Part shown: positions 16,589 through 27,000 of the stretch, one piece after another
Layout of the letters: every line of letters starts with the position of its first letter
Numbering within the stretch: position 1 is the first letter of the stretch
DNA from: Anaerolineae bacterium
GTDB lineage: Bacteria; Chloroflexota; Anaerolineae; Aggregatilineales; Phototrophicaceae
Direction of reading: 5' to 3'
DNA: 51,413 nt
Assembly (NCBI GenBank): GCA_019912965.1
Contig: JAIOHM010000098.1
Coordinates: 1-51,413 of the forward strand
Program-made: the position numbers and the translations under genes
Notes under the pieces: generated by a model
The model's database searches: none
The model's input: only the letters and a program-made list of their open reading frames with translations
What the model was told of the DNA's origin: nothing

Positions 16589-17572
16589 TCAAGGTTTGGG
16601 TTGTAACAAGGTGTGCAGACGTTTGTCCAATAATTGGATACCGTCACGCAATGTTTCACCTAGAAATACTCCCGGCACTTTTTCCCGCCATTCAGGTTGC
16701 TCGTTGAAGATGCGTCCGCCAAAGCCAACAAATGGCTTGTTATTCTGCACTTTGGGCAGATGCTGCGGCCAATCTATCAGTCCTGCTGCTGATTGCTCTA
16801 CCATCGCTACGAATATAATAGCTGGCGCGTTAACCTGATGTGCCAGATTGCCGAGATCATCCAGCGGCACATTCTGCCCCAAATAAGCTACCGGCCAACG
16901 CCGCCGCCGGAGCAGCACTGCCAAAATAAGCAAACTACCCTCGTGCCATTCCCCCGGCGCGCAGGCCAATACGGTTGGTGGTATACCTGCAAAAGGCAGC
17001 GGCCCGGTCATCATCCACATCAGTAAATGCTGTCGCAGCAGATTGGTTGCCAGATGCTCAGTCGCAACACTGATACGTTCCTCAAGCCATGCTACGCCAA
17101 TATCATTCAAAGTTGGCCCAACCACTTCCAGCATCAGGTCTTCAATGGGATACAGGGATAAAACTTCGCCTAATAATTGGTCAGCCCGTTCCAGATCATT
17201 CACCAATAGCAGATCGGTCAAACGTGTGCGGAAGGTGGTTAGCGATGGATCCGGCATGGTTTGGGTGGGTTGGGGTGGGCGCAGGAGTGAGCTTTCATCG
17301 AAGCGCCCCTCGTGTTCCATATGTTGCAGCGCACGGATCGCCTGTCCGGTCTGCATCCCTTCGTCCACGCGCGCCTTTACCCAGCGCAACCGAATAACTT
17401 CTTTTTCCGAGCAAAGCCGATGTCCGCCGGGGGTACGAACAGAACTGGGAAAACCGTAGCGCCGTTCCCAAACGCGCAGTGTAGCTACCGGAATACCCGT
17501 CATTCGTGATACAATGCCAATGTTATAGAGTGGTTCGTCGCTGGCAGTCTCGAAACTATTTAATTGATTCAT
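16589..17572 (-). CDS. MerR-family regulator with B12-binding domain (CarH/LitR-like)
   Basis: 327 residues. The N-terminal MerR helix-turn-helix is complete: YNIGIVSRMTGIPVATLRVW, then ERRYGFP and RTPGGHRLCSEKEV (residues 16-60). A helical B12-cap domain (about 110-190) holds the W-x9-E-H motif that contacts adenosylcobalamin in CarH (W162, E172, H173). The Rossmann part follows, with the cobalt-ligand motif EWHEG (H210) and LGQNVPLDDL. In characterised CarH/LitR proteins, AdoCbl promotes tetramer binding to DNA in the dark, and light breaks the Co-C bond. All key residues are present, so light or B12 sensing is expected. No carotenoid gene is adjacent; targets may be elsewhere or include neighbours. 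It ends 6 nt from the convergent VWA gene. Confidence 0.9.
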   Translation of the reverse strand: MNQLNSFETASDEPLYNIGIVSRMTGIPVATLRVWERRYGFPSSVRTPGGHRLCSEKEVIRLRWVKARVDEGMQTGQAIRALQHMEHEGRFDESSLLRPPQPTQTMPDPSLTTFRTRLTDLLLVNDLERADQLLGEVLSLYPIEDLMLEVVGPTLNDIGVAWLEERISVATEHLATNLLRQHLLMWMMTGPLPFAGIPPTVLACAPGEWHEGSLLILAVLLRRRRWPVAYLGQNVPLDDLGNLAHQVNAPAIIFVAMVEQSAAGLIDWPQHLPKVQNNKPFVGFGGRIFNEQPEWREKVPGVFLGETLRDGIQLLDKRLHTLLQPKP

Positions 17573-17856
17573 GCCCTAAGTCCTTGCCAAGTCGTTATAT
17601 AACCCCTGCAAAAAGTGTTCAAAACCCCTTCAATATATGGACGAAAAGCATAACACGTTGTCTTTACTATGGCAAGTGGTCTGAATAAGCCGGGGATATA
17701 TGCAATATGCAATTTACTATCAAAACAACTCAAACGCATGAGTTGGATGAATCGGCCTGTGCAGTAGCGTTCAGGTATGCAATTAAGCCAATGAAACCGA
17801 AATATTTAATCTACTGTTTTCATTCCTGCCGACGAATATTCACTCAAATGGGCGTC

Positions 17857-19320
17857 TCAACCACTGTCTAACACTTTTCGAACCACCGAAAGTCGATCTA
17901 TTGTGTCTAAAGGTCGCAAGGTATCCAGAACCTGCCGCGCATCTGCCAGCACCCCCGGCGCATCCCGGTTTTCCCGCGCTGCTTTCATGGCTTCAACCGC
18001 TTCCCTCAAATACTCATCGGCTTTCTTTTCTGTTTTGGTCTGTTCCGCGATCAATCCCAACCCGGTCAGCGCCAGCCCGCGTGAATACTTCGGCGCGAAT
18101 AAATCCTCCGTCTCGCCCAGTTGTTCACCCGCTGCCGAAATCGTCTTCTCAAAGGCTGCTTGCGCTTCCGCGTACCGTTCCATTCGCGCCAGAATAATCC
18201 CCTGAATGAGGTAGGTACGGTGGCCTTCCTCGTCCTGTGGCGCAAAGGGGAGCGCCTTTTCGATCTCTGCCAGCCCCTCGCTCAACCGCTTTTCCACCAA
18301 ATGCGTTTGAGCCAACGTCGTGTATAAGGGATTTAAAAGAACAGCATTGGGTTTCGTCACCCCCACCTTCACCGCATCCTCAAGATTATGTTGTGCCATC
18401 GTTGTCTCGCCCCGGTTTAAATGGGTTCGCCCGATGCTGTAGATGCTGTACCCTTCCCCATATGTATCCACAATCCGCTTGGAGACTGACCATGCTCGTT
18501 TAAATGTCTCCAAAGCCTGATCGTAATTGCCTCGCTCCCGGTAAAGATCGCCCAAGCCCATTAACCCCACCTGTTCGATGTAGAGATTATTGGTTTCCTC
18601 AGCAATCTTTAACCCCTGCTCGTAATGCTGGATGGCTTGTTTTTCGTCGCCTAATTCTTGATGATCGATTCCCATGTGGATTAAACACATACCCTCGCCC
18701 CGGCGGTCTTTGATTTCGCGGAAAAAGACCAACGCTTGTTGGTAATTCTCCAAAGCCAGTTTGCTTTGCCCCTTCATGCTGTAGGCTGTTCCGGCCTCAG
18801 CGAGGTTGTTGGCTTCCAACCGTTTGTCCTTCAGTTCCACTGCGATGATGAGTGCCTGCTGGTAACGTTCAATCGCTTGGTCAATTTTCCCGCCCAATCG
18901 GTTGGCATTTCCCAATCCGCTCAGGCTGCGGCATTCCGTTTCCCGGTCATTGATCTCCCGCGCCAGTCCTAACGCCTGCTCAAAATGGCTGCTGGCGGAT
19001 TGATGATCGCCCCGATGGAAGAAGGCCAACCCGATCCCCACCATATTCTGGGCAGCCAACCGTCGGTCTTTGATCTTGGTCACTAACGGCTGGCGCATCA
19101 TCAATATTCTGCCCGTATTTCCCCAACGCAGGAGATAATCAAAATCAATCTCATTCATCAGGCGGGCAGCATCATCATAATTTCCGGCGTTAAGGAGGTG
19201 TTCAAACTCGTTGATCTTGGGTTCGAGCGCCCGATAATTAACCCATTTTTCTTTCGGCGGGCTGATGCTGGCATAATATTCGGCTGCACGGCGTTCAAGA
19301 CTTTGGCGATTGTATTTCAT
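17857..19320 (-). CDS. TPR-repeat protein, C-terminal partner of a split TIR-NB-ARC-TPR system
   Basis: 487 residues. The first 75 residues (RRAAEYYASISPPKEKW, then EFEHLLNAGNYDDAARLMNE and FDYLLRWG) form the helical linker that normally joins the NTPase to TPRs inside single-chain STAND proteins. About eight TPRs follow, e.g. GIGLAFFHRGDHQSASSHFE, GLGNANRLGGKIDQAIERYQ and LGDLYRERGNYDQALETFKR. The start ATG overlaps the TGA of the TIR-NTPase gene by 4 nt, and a GAGGAGG site inside that gene sits 7 nt before it. TPR arrays in STAND proteins sense a ligand or partner. The protein presumably binds the NTPase to form a two-subunit receptor. Confidence 0.88.
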   Translation of the reverse strand: MKYNRQSLERRAAEYYASISPPKEKWVNYRALEPKINEFEHLLNAGNYDDAARLMNEIDFDYLLRWGNTGRILMMRQPLVTKIKDRRLAAQNMVGIGLAFFHRGDHQSASSHFEQALGLAREINDRETECRSLSGLGNANRLGGKIDQAIERYQQALIIAVELKDKRLEANNLAEAGTAYSMKGQSKLALENYQQALVFFREIKDRRGEGMCLIHMGIDHQELGDEKQAIQHYEQGLKIAEETNNLYIEQVGLMGLGDLYRERGNYDQALETFKRAWSVSKRIVDTYGEGYSIYSIGRTHLNRGETTMAQHNLEDAVKVGVTKPNAVLLNPLYTTLAQTHLVEKRLSEGLAEIEKALPFAPQDEEGHRTYLIQGIILARMERYAEAQAAFEKTISAAGEQLGETEDLFAPKYSRGLALTGLGLIAEQTKTEKKADEYLREAVEAMKAARENRDAPGVLADARQVLDTLRPLDTIDRLSVVRKVLDSG

Positions 19321-20930
19321 GACTCTGCCTCCTCTTCATCCGCCGTAGGGAGCTGGCTGTAGATAAATACACGATCTGCCGCATTTAACATCAATAGTTT
19401 TTCTTTGCGGTCTACAACCTCCACCATGTATATGTTGATCAGCCTCAAAATGATTCGCGTGACAGCATTTTTATCTAGAAAGGGCTCTAACAAATATTGG
19501 ATGGCTGCGATAGGCACGGGTTTGGTAAAGATAGCTAAGGCCTCTAACACTTGACGTTCATCTTCACTCAATCGTTTATAACCATCTTCGATCAATTTTT
19601 GGGTTGTACGCGGATGTCTGAAGAAATCCTCAGTAATTTCATCTAGAGTAGAGAGATAATTTTCATTAACAATACCGGCGAATATTTCCAATGCACGAGG
19701 ATCGCCTTCGACCATATCGACTATCGAGATAAGTTGGCTATCTGTTGCCTTTCGTAAAACAAAATCCTCGCTTTCATCCAAAGCACGCAGCAGGGCTATA
19801 CCATGAGCTGGTGGCAATCCTTTTCGGAGAGGAATTTCTTTCCTCTGGGTGTGCCCATCTGAGTCTAAAAAAGGAGGTTCCTGCGAGGTGATGATAAATT
19901 TTACGTTGTGTAACCCAGTGAGACTCTCTGCAAAAAAGATAACTAAATCTGGGTCGGTTATATTTTGTTGTTTGACAGAATCGGTGGGATTGACAGGTTC
20001 AAGAATGGTTTCCAGATTGTCTAGCAAAATGATGTAGAAACCTTTGTCCAGCACCTTGAGCAAATGATCAATTTTTTTCTGGATGCTGCTGCGCTTAAGA
20101 GTTTCTTCAAGAGCGTCTGCGTCTTCTCCCCCAACCATTTCAATACAATAGCTGTAAAGCTGCTCAAAACTAATACCTTTTTTACTGATCGCACTCATAT
20201 AAACAATGCCATCGATAGATCGTGGTTGTTGTGCGCCAACAATAACTTCGCCTTTTAGGTGCGGCCAACGGTTTTGTAGTAAATCCTCCAGCAGTTTATA
20301 AACGAGTGTGGTTTTCCCCCTACCACTTGGACCTATAACACTCACCAAACGCATAGTCTCTTTCGCTAACAAGAGAGAGAGCTCTTGAAGCTGAGATTCT
20401 CGATTTCTGAAGTTTGTTATCTTACCTGCAATTAGATCTCCCACAATACGCCGCGGCAACCGGGCTTGCTTGGTTGATTTTTTCCGTTGCTGATCTTGTA
20501 CAGATTTAAAATCATCCGGTATATCTTTGCCATTTTGTAGATCTAGGAGAATTTGTGCGAGTTTTGAAAAATTGGTGCTGTAGTGAGCGCGTTTTGTAAA
20601 ATCTATGTGTTGATAGATTTCAAGGAAATAAGGAGGCTCACACGTTTTTACCATAAGAGGCATAACCTGAATCTTACGGTTGAGTGCCCGAAGGAGTTCT
20701 GCTCGAACCTGATCAGAATCTGAAGCGCGTGGTGTAAGGACTGCGACGACACAAATGGCCTTAGATAACCCTTTCTCTATCGCTTTAGACCAATCTTCGC
20801 TCGGTTTTATCGAATAAGTATCCATCCAAACCCTAAGATTTGAATTTAACAATTCGTTGCGTAACCGTTCAGCAAAAATTTTGCCGTCTTTATGTGAGTA
20901 TGAGATAAATACATGTTTGGTAGTGGACAT
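19317..20930 (-). CDS. TIR domain NB-ARC-type STAND NTPase
   Basis: 537 residues. TIR domain at about 5-125: HVFISYSHKDG, LRVWMDTYSIKPSEDWSKAI, VVAVLTPRAS, QVRAELLRALN; E78 in the last helix aligns by position with the NADase glutamate of active TIR domains, so catalysis is possible. The NTPase covers about 170-430: Walker A GPSGRGKTT (200-208), Walker B YIILLDNLE (299-307), sensor FIITSQEPP and a GDPRALEI segment at the place of the NB-ARC GLPLA motif. A winged-helix-like region (about 440-525) follows. The TPR sensor is the next gene (4-nt overlap). By family knowledge such proteins act as NLR-like immune or signalling switches. Base composition is AT-richer than most neighbours, compatible with transfer. 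Confidence 0.88.
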   Translation of the reverse strand: MSTTKHVFISYSHKDGKIFAERLRNELLNSNLRVWMDTYSIKPSEDWSKAIEKGLSKAICVVAVLTPRASDSDQVRAELLRALNRKIQVMPLMVKTCEPPYFLEIYQHIDFTKRAHYSTNFSKLAQILLDLQNGKDIPDDFKSVQDQQRKKSTKQARLPRRIVGDLIAGKITNFRNRESQLQELSLLLAKETMRLVSVIGPSGRGKTTLVYKLLEDLLQNRWPHLKGEVIVGAQQPRSIDGIVYMSAISKKGISFEQLYSYCIEMVGGEDADALEETLKRSSIQKKIDHLLKVLDKGFYIILLDNLETILEPVNPTDSVKQQNITDPDLVIFFAESLTGLHNVKFIITSQEPPFLDSDGHTQRKEIPLRKGLPPAHGIALLRALDESEDFVLRKATDSQLISIVDMVEGDPRALEIFAGIVNENYLSTLDEITEDFFRHPRTTQKLIEDGYKRLSEDERQVLEALAIFTKPVPIAAIQYLLEPFLDKNAVTRIILRLINIYMVEVVDRKEKLLMLNAADRVFIYSQLPTADEEEAES

Positions 20931-20954
20931 ACACCCTTCCCCCTAGGCGCGGTT

Positions 20955-20991
20955 GCAAGCGGCTGACTCATCAACATAGTCAGCCGCTTGC
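20955..20991 (-). terminator. 14-bp perfect hairpin between the giant protease gene and the TIR gene
   Basis: GCAAGCGGCTGACT (20955-20968) pairs perfectly with AGTCAGCCGCTTGC (20978-20991) over a 9-nt loop. It lies 11 nt past the stop of the 3220-residue protein and 25 nt before the TIR start. No T-tract follows in the direction of transcription, so it may be an attenuator or RNA-stabilising stem rather than a full terminator. Confidence 0.55.
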
Positions 20992-21001
20992 TCAAAAATA
21001 G

Positions 21002-24000
21002 TTAAGGTGTTGTGTCTGCTGGATCGGTTTCAGCAGTGGTTTCAACGGTGGGCGGTGGTGCAGCCGTTGGCGGTTCAAGCGTGGGCTGCGGCGTGGCTGT
21101 CGGCGGCTCAAAGGTCGGTGATGCTTCCAATGTTGCTGTTTCTGTCGGCGATGGTTCGGCTGTCACCTCGCTTGGTGTCGGCGTTTCAGTTGGTGGCATC
21201 AGCGTTTCGGTCACTTCTGGATTGAGTGTTGCCGTTTCCGTTGGGGTTTCTGTCGCCATTTCAGTCAGGGTTGGTGTCGGCGTCAGCGTTGGTGTTATTT
21301 GTGATGCACCCACACTGGATAAGGCAGTCCACAAATTCGGCCAGATCATATTGAGTACTGCTGCTTGCGAGGCTGGGTCTGGCGCATGGACACACACCAC
21401 CGCCCACCCCTGCCCCGGACCAAGCTGGTCAACCAATCTGCCATCTGTCAGCTCAACATTGAAGTTCATCCGCACGATAATCACCGACAGTGGATACTCG
21501 ATTTGTGGCAGTGTGAAGGTTGGCCATTCCGTAATGAGCGGATAGCTAACATTCAGGGTGTAATCCGATGGCCCGCTGTGATTAACAGTGTACTGCTGAC
21601 CGGGAACAAGCTGGCGTTCGGTGGGACTGGTGGCATATTCCATGACTACCCCGCCATTGAGATTCAAATTGCCCAATCGGGTCACGGCAAGTGTATCTGC
21701 ATGGGCTTCCGTCGGGCAGTACGCATAGCTGGTTGGGGTATGTAGACGCGGAATGGTCGCCAGACCAAATTCGAAATCGGTTCCTGTTCCGCCACTGCTT
21801 CGCACAATAAACGTATAATCCAGCGTACTGTCGAAGGTATAGATCATCTTCAGCAATCCGGCAGCCTCAGCAGTTTGGCAGGCAACCTCAGTCAGCGTAT
21901 CCCCATTTTGTGCATACAGCGCCACGACAGGGACAAAACTGAAGGTTTCAACTCCAAACTGCAATTCTTCGGTCGGGAACTGATAGATGGAACTGCCTTT
22001 TGGCAACCTGACCTGGAACCATCCGGTGCTGTTTGGTGCACAGCTTGGTATCAGGTTATAGGGGGAAGTATTGAGATTTGTTTTGATGATATACGGCGAT
22101 TGATCGGCGGTAGCCATATCCAGCGCCTCGAACCAGAAGTCGAAATTGCCCGTAGTGCCATAATCACCTCTGATGGTGAACAGATAGTCAACATCTTGTT
22201 GCAGTGTGAAGATCACTTCTTTTGAGCCTATTGCTTCTGTTGTGACGCACGAGTCCGGTGTATCTGCTACCCCTCCCTGCGGATTTATCCTGTACATGGC
22301 GATAACGGGTTCAAAGGTAGTGGTGCTAACCAGAAAACGGAAGCGCCCAATACCATTGGGGAATGCGCCGGGGAAATCTGCGCTGTTGAAAATGGCCTTG
22401 AATCGCCCAACAGTATTGCTCTCACCGCAATCCATATTTAGGTTATCTGTGGATTGATCCACAAATCCTTCGTAGGTGAATGGCAGACGATCAATGGTCA
22501 CGGTCACTGGCTCAATCGTCAGAATGAACGAACCCTCCAAACCGCTGTCACTAATGACGACGATCAGATAATTTTTGTCTACCTCAAGCTCAACGCTCAA
22601 TTGGGTAGTACCGATGTCAGTTCCTTTGTGGCATTTCACTTCTTGATCTTCAAGAATGTTACCTGCTTCATCAGTTTCGTAAACCACAATCACAGGAATG
22701 ATGTCATGGGTAAATACGGTGATGACAAAGTGGGATGGCTGCCCACCGGGGAACGAACCCCGGAATTTGCCGCCGGGGAATGAACCCCGGAATTTGCCCC
22801 GTGCATTGGTTGGCTGGCATACATCCGGCAAATTAGGATCGTCTTCCCCTTCTACAATAATGATTGCCGCTTCAGTTTGGTATGGGATCTCACCTATTTC
22901 CCAAGGGCTTAGCGGTAGAACCTGAAAAACGAAGGTTCCGCCTGTGCCGTTGTTGCCCCAAACATAGATGACATAATCGCCATCAATCGGAACTGATATT
23001 CTGACAGCGTTATCCGGCTGAACCACATTGCTTTCTACACATTTTACTTCTGTGATAATCTCGCCATTTTCATCAACTGTATAAACGGCCACAACAGGGG
23101 CCAGTTCATCGCTCGTGACGATAAACTCCACCTGTGTTCCACCGGGGAACGAACCCCGGAATTTGCCGCCGGGAAACGAACCCCGGAATTTGCCGCTCAC
23201 ATTTGTGCCACAGCTTGGTGGTTGACCACCGGGAAGCAGGGGATCGTCGCCGGGAGTGATGGTTTCCTCAACTTCGAAGTTTAGAATATCAACCTCGACC
23301 TCGACGGGAGGTTCACCCACTGCCTGATTGCTATCCCCGCTGACTACTTCGCTTTGTTGTGAGCCGGTAGTAGCTACTGATGAATGCACCCGAATGGCAT
23401 CCACTTCCGTTACACCACCCGGAAATACCTGAGGTGTGCAGGGATCGTCCGGGAGATCAACCAGCGGGAAACCGGGATAAGCACACAATGCGTCCGGGTC
23501 TTCCTGGAATGATTCACAGCCCGCGACTAACCACGCCTTGAATATTTCATCTGTCGTGCCACCTTTTTCCGTAGCGACCAGTACAACATGAAACTCATCC
23601 GTGAAGCCCTCGCGCCCGAAGAACACATCGGTGCTCCAGGTATTCCCGACAATATCCACCCCGCGCGGATTCCGGCAAATCGGGTCAACCCGCCCTTGTG
23701 GATAATATTTTGAACTAATTTCTAATGGTGTATAAACTGCGACCCAGATTGCATAATTTGCCAGTTCCGGGGTGAGTGTGCCGCTGACCAGCACAGAGGT
23801 TGGGTTGGTTGGGACGGTACAATCCCCATCTTCCGGCACAAGGATGTTGCCCACAGCCCCCGGCGGCAGCGCCAGATCGGTAAGTGGGGTACGGTCGGTT
23901 GTCAGAATGCATGGGAAGGGTGGATTTCCCGGTGCGGTGAATTCATGAGGACTCGTCACCGAACGCACTGTAGCTGTAACCTCTGAGCCACTGCTCAAGG

Positions 24001-27000
24001 CATCAATGACCGTGCTGGTCTGCTTTTGCTTGTCCTCGATCAGGTTGATTTCGATAATACCATCGGTAGTCGCCCCGTTGGGATGCTGAACCGAATAGTG
24101 GACTTCATAGCCCGTCAGAAATTCTGTAAAGACTGGCGGCTTCCAATGGATGCCTACATGGGTGGACTGCGCCGATGGTAAACCGTTAGCAGGCGAAACC
24201 TGCGTAATTTCCACATGGGTGGGTGGTGTGGTTTGGCTCAATAACCATGTTGGATCAACGGTTTCCAGCAATTGCAGCACGGCTGTATCAATAGGTGCTT
24301 GTGGGGGTTGAGGCGCTGGGTCTGTAAGGGCTGGCGGGATATTCAGCGCATTATGCCCCAGATACGCCCGCGATAAGGTATCCGATAGCGTGGCAAAACT
24401 GGCTGGCGGATTACCCCTGAACTGGTTGCCTGCCAGCGCCAGCGCCTGAAGTCGTGTGAAACTCCCCCACATATCAGGAATTTCACCCGTCAACAGATTG
24501 CTATCCAACCCCAGAAATACCACTGTATCGCCCGCATTGCTCAATCCGACTGGCAGTTCGCCGCTCAAGTGATTATCTGACAGCCAGATCATTTCAATGC
24601 TGTCCATATCGCCCAGTTCTGGCGGAATCGTTCCATTCAACTGATTGTTATACAATTGCAACCGGAGCAGACTATTCAGATTGGCGAACGTGGTGGGGAT
24701 GCTGCCTGCCAGCCCATTGCTGCTCAGGTCGAGTTCTTCCAGCGCGGTCAGGTTACCGAGCACCGGAGGCAGCGTTCCCACCAGATTGTTATTGGGCAGT
24801 TCCAACCGGGTTACATGTCCGCCGTTGCATATCACCCCAAACCATGTGCATGGATTCATAGGTAAGGATATGACTAGAGGACTAAAAGCTACACCTCTCA
24901 CTAGAGTCCCACTATCCCATGGTTCGCCAACAGGTTGACCAGTCGCTACATCCCACAAGCGTAGGGTGTCATCAGACGAACTAGATACAACTCGTGTGCC
25001 ATTGGGACTAAATGCCACTCCCCACAACTCACTTGAATGACCAATCCACGGTTCGCCAATGGGTTGACCAGTCGCTACATCCCATAAGCGCAAGGTTTGG
25101 TCAAGTGAACCAGATACAACTTGTGTGCCATCAGGACTGAATGCCACTGACCAGATACCATCAGAATGGCCACTCCATGGTTCGCCAACAGGTTGACCAG
25201 TCGTTGCATCCCACAAGCGCAAGGTTTGGTCAAGTGAACCAGATACAACTTGTGTGCCATCGGGACTAAATGCCACTCCCCATACATCGCCAGAGTGACC
25301 AGTCCATGGTTCGCCAATGGGTTGACCAGTCGCTGCATCCCACAAGCGTAGAGTGTCATCAGACGAACCAGATACAACTTGTGTGCCATTGGGGCTAAAA
25401 CTTACTGATAATACATCGCCAGAATGGCCACTCCATGGTTCGCCAACAGGTTGGCCAGTCGTTGCATCCCACAAGCGCAAGGTTTGGTCAAGTGAACCAG
25501 ATACAACTTGTGTGCCATCAGGACTGAATGCCACTCCCCATACATCGCCAGAGTGACCAGTCCATGGTTCGCCAATGGGTTGACCAGTCGCTGCATCCCA
25601 TAAGCGTAAGGTTTGGTCAAGTGAACCAGATACAACTTGTGTGCCATTGGGGCTAAAACCTACTGACCAAACAACACCAGAATGGCCACTCCATGGTTCG
25701 CCAATAGATTGACCAGTATTCATATCCCATAATCGAATAGTATTATCCCACAAACCTGATGCAACATAGAATGTATTCCCTCCCGGTTGCATCCAATCCG
25801 TATTCTGTGTCCATCCTGCCCCATTTGTGGAGTTGTAGAACGCTTCGAGTGCTTCACATTCGCTGACGGGGATAGTTGTCACGCCCGCACAGCCGGATGC
25901 CAACGTAATTGTTCCCGCGCTGGCGCTGAAAGTACTTTCGAGGCGGTTTTTCTGAAGACCCTGTGGCAGCGAAATAGTACGGATTTGGAATTCATAGAGG
26001 GTAGACGCATTCAGCCCATTGAGATTGAAAAAAGTTTCGGTTTTCTTGCTCGTCTGCCCTGCCCGTTTGAAGTCTCCGCTGCTGCCTGTTCGATAGAAAA
26101 TCTCATAGTAGCCATCGGTGACGGTATCCCCGGCAGGCTGCCACGATACCTGAATGCCATTGGCCGAAGTTGGATGGGCCGCCACATTGGTCGGTGGCAT
26201 GGTCTGCGTGCTTTCCCAATCGGGGTCATGTTCATCAAGGAATGTCCGCAGTTCCGGATCGGTAGCTGTTAGTGTGTTATAGCTGATGTCGAACTGTAAA
26301 CCGAGGTCACGGAATAATAAATCAGTAGGGCTATTGGGTGCATCTGTGCTTGGTGGAATAAATGCATCAATGAATGCACCCGTTGTTCCGTTATAACGGT
26401 TTACGCCATTGAGTGTGCCGTCACCATAACCAACATACAGATTGCCATCTGGCCCGAAGGTGAGATTCGTTACAGTTTCAAGTACATCAGGCACGAATCG
26501 ACTTATTGATTGACCAGTTTCGACATCAAAACGGACAATATCCTTGTCCGTCGCATTACTGGCAACATACAAATAACCGTCTGGGCCAAATGTCATATCA
26601 TCAGCAACGAAGAATTCACCACTAATCGTGAAATCATTAAACTCATCTAGGCATACACCTGTTGTTCCGTCGTAACGCACAATGCTGGCATTGTTTCCAG
26701 CATTCTCGTGCAAGACATACAGATTTCCATCCGGGCCGAAGGTCAAGCGTGTCGGTGAATTAGTGAAGAAGTTTAGGGTACAACTGGTGAATGATTCGAT
26801 GAATGCCCCAGTGATCGCGCTGTAAACCAGCACTTCGTTTGTATCCGTACTGGCGACATACAAATCCTGATCTCGCAGCACCATACCCGATGGATTCTTT
26901 AACCCGCCGCTGCCAGCCGAAACCAATACACCATAGAAAGTACCATCTGTAGGGGCGTAATGCAGAATTTGGCTGCTCTCATCACTGCTCACCAATATAC

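Noticed and set aside
16589..17572. Methionine-synthase-like or mutase B12 enzyme
   Set aside because: The N-terminal MerR helix-turn-helix and the W-x9-EH motif define a transcription regulator, not an enzyme.
19317..19320. Frameshift sequencing error joining the TIR and TPR genes
   Set aside because: A strong GAGGAGG site at the right distance before the second ATG and the ATGA overlap fit genuine coupling better, although raw reads were not available.
20955..20991. Classical rho-independent terminator before the TIR gene
   Set aside because: The stem is perfect, but no T-run follows in the direction of transcription; kept only as a hairpin of uncertain role.
21012..21545. 177-residue Gly/Val/Ser-rich frame on the + strand
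   Set aside because: It is the antisense of the Pro/Thr-rich tail of the giant protease; low complexity and no ribosome site.
24860..25786. Regular 129-bp repeats as a CRISPR array or non-coding satellite
   Set aside because: Units are contiguous without unique spacers, keep one reading frame and encode WD40 blades inside a long gene.
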